From the NCBI RefSeq assembly GCF_011516635.5, contig NZ_CP096257.1:62001-126000 (forward strand): a stretch of 64,000 nucleotides of DNA, in the 5' to 3' direction. The notes beneath the pieces were generated by a model. That model had not been told where the DNA came from, did no database searches, and saw nothing but the letters and a program-made list of their open reading frames with translations. The stretch is from Bradyrhizobium barranii subsp. apii (lineage in GTDB: Bacteria > Pseudomonadota > Alphaproteobacteria > Rhizobiales > Xanthobacteraceae). The position numbers were made by a program, and so were the translations under genes. Positions 63,961-64,000 of the stretch are shown piece by piece. How positions within the stretch are numbered: position 1 is the first letter of the stretch; each line of letters starts with the position of its first letter.

Positions 63961-64000
63961 GGCCGAACCTCCGCTCCCCTGAGGAATTCGATCGCTTGTT

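Overview
The window is high-GC alphaproteobacterial DNA that looks like an accessory region of a Bradyrhizobium/Rhodopseudomonas/Nitrobacter-type genome. That placement rests on the style of the transposases, a rhizobial-type Ku remnant and its small neighbours, and the base composition; it is an inference. Insertion sequences dominate: two IS1380-family copies, an IS256-family copy, one IS21-family element nested in another, and an IS66-family element whose tnpB was invaded by a serine-recombinase cassette and which itself splits a phage-type integrase. Terminal repeats and target duplications can be read directly for most of them, so the interrupted host genes can be rebuilt.

Layout. 1-3136: two IS1380-family copies, tail to tail and touching. 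3145-5986: a subtilase remnant, an intact subtilase and a trypsin-like protease with a membrane-spanning C-terminus. 6138-7788: a small secreted protein and a DUF2252 gene with one in-frame stop. 8061-16614 (minus): a four-gene unit of a conserved unknown protein, an astacin-type metalloprotease, a caspase-like protease and a 1812-residue trypsin-trypsin-phospholipase-D protein. 16684-20176: decaying chromosomal-type genes (HAD hydrolase, Ku, SRAP, cupin remnants). 20177-24301 (minus): a second astacin, a frameshifted small gene and a trypsin-nuclease fusion. 24455-24825: a tiny membrane peptide and a divergent control region with a palindrome. 24826-43424 (plus): an EAD-trypsin, an EAD-helical protein, a membrane/pentapeptide/TPR protein (split by IS256), an alpha/beta hydrolase, a second caspase, a large helical protein and a Lon-like protease (split by the nested IS21 pair).

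The centre of interest is this protease-rich set spanning about 3.1-43.4 kb. It has five trypsin folds, two subtilases (one broken), two caspases, two astacins and one Lon-like domain, together with a phospholipase D domain, a DNA/RNA nuclease, an alpha/beta hydrolase and two EAD adaptor domains. It has the parts list of a proteolytic-cascade biological-conflict (suicide or anti-phage) system: sensors and adaptors, proteases that could activate one another, and lipid- and nucleic-acid-attacking effectors. Three loci share domain types, which suggests one multi-operon system or several related copies.

43.4-51.3 kb holds remnants (a contractile-injection/phage-tail-like gene, an integrase) and the IS66 nest. 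52.6-56.6 kb is a 1329-residue HTH-nuclease-like protein that may be a separate defence gene. 56.7-64 kb has membrane proteins, a Cys-rich membrane-anchored protein, a DUF2971/DUF4238 pair, a small zinc-ribbon protein and an XRE/ImmA-IrrE pair. No tRNA, rRNA or CRISPR array was found.
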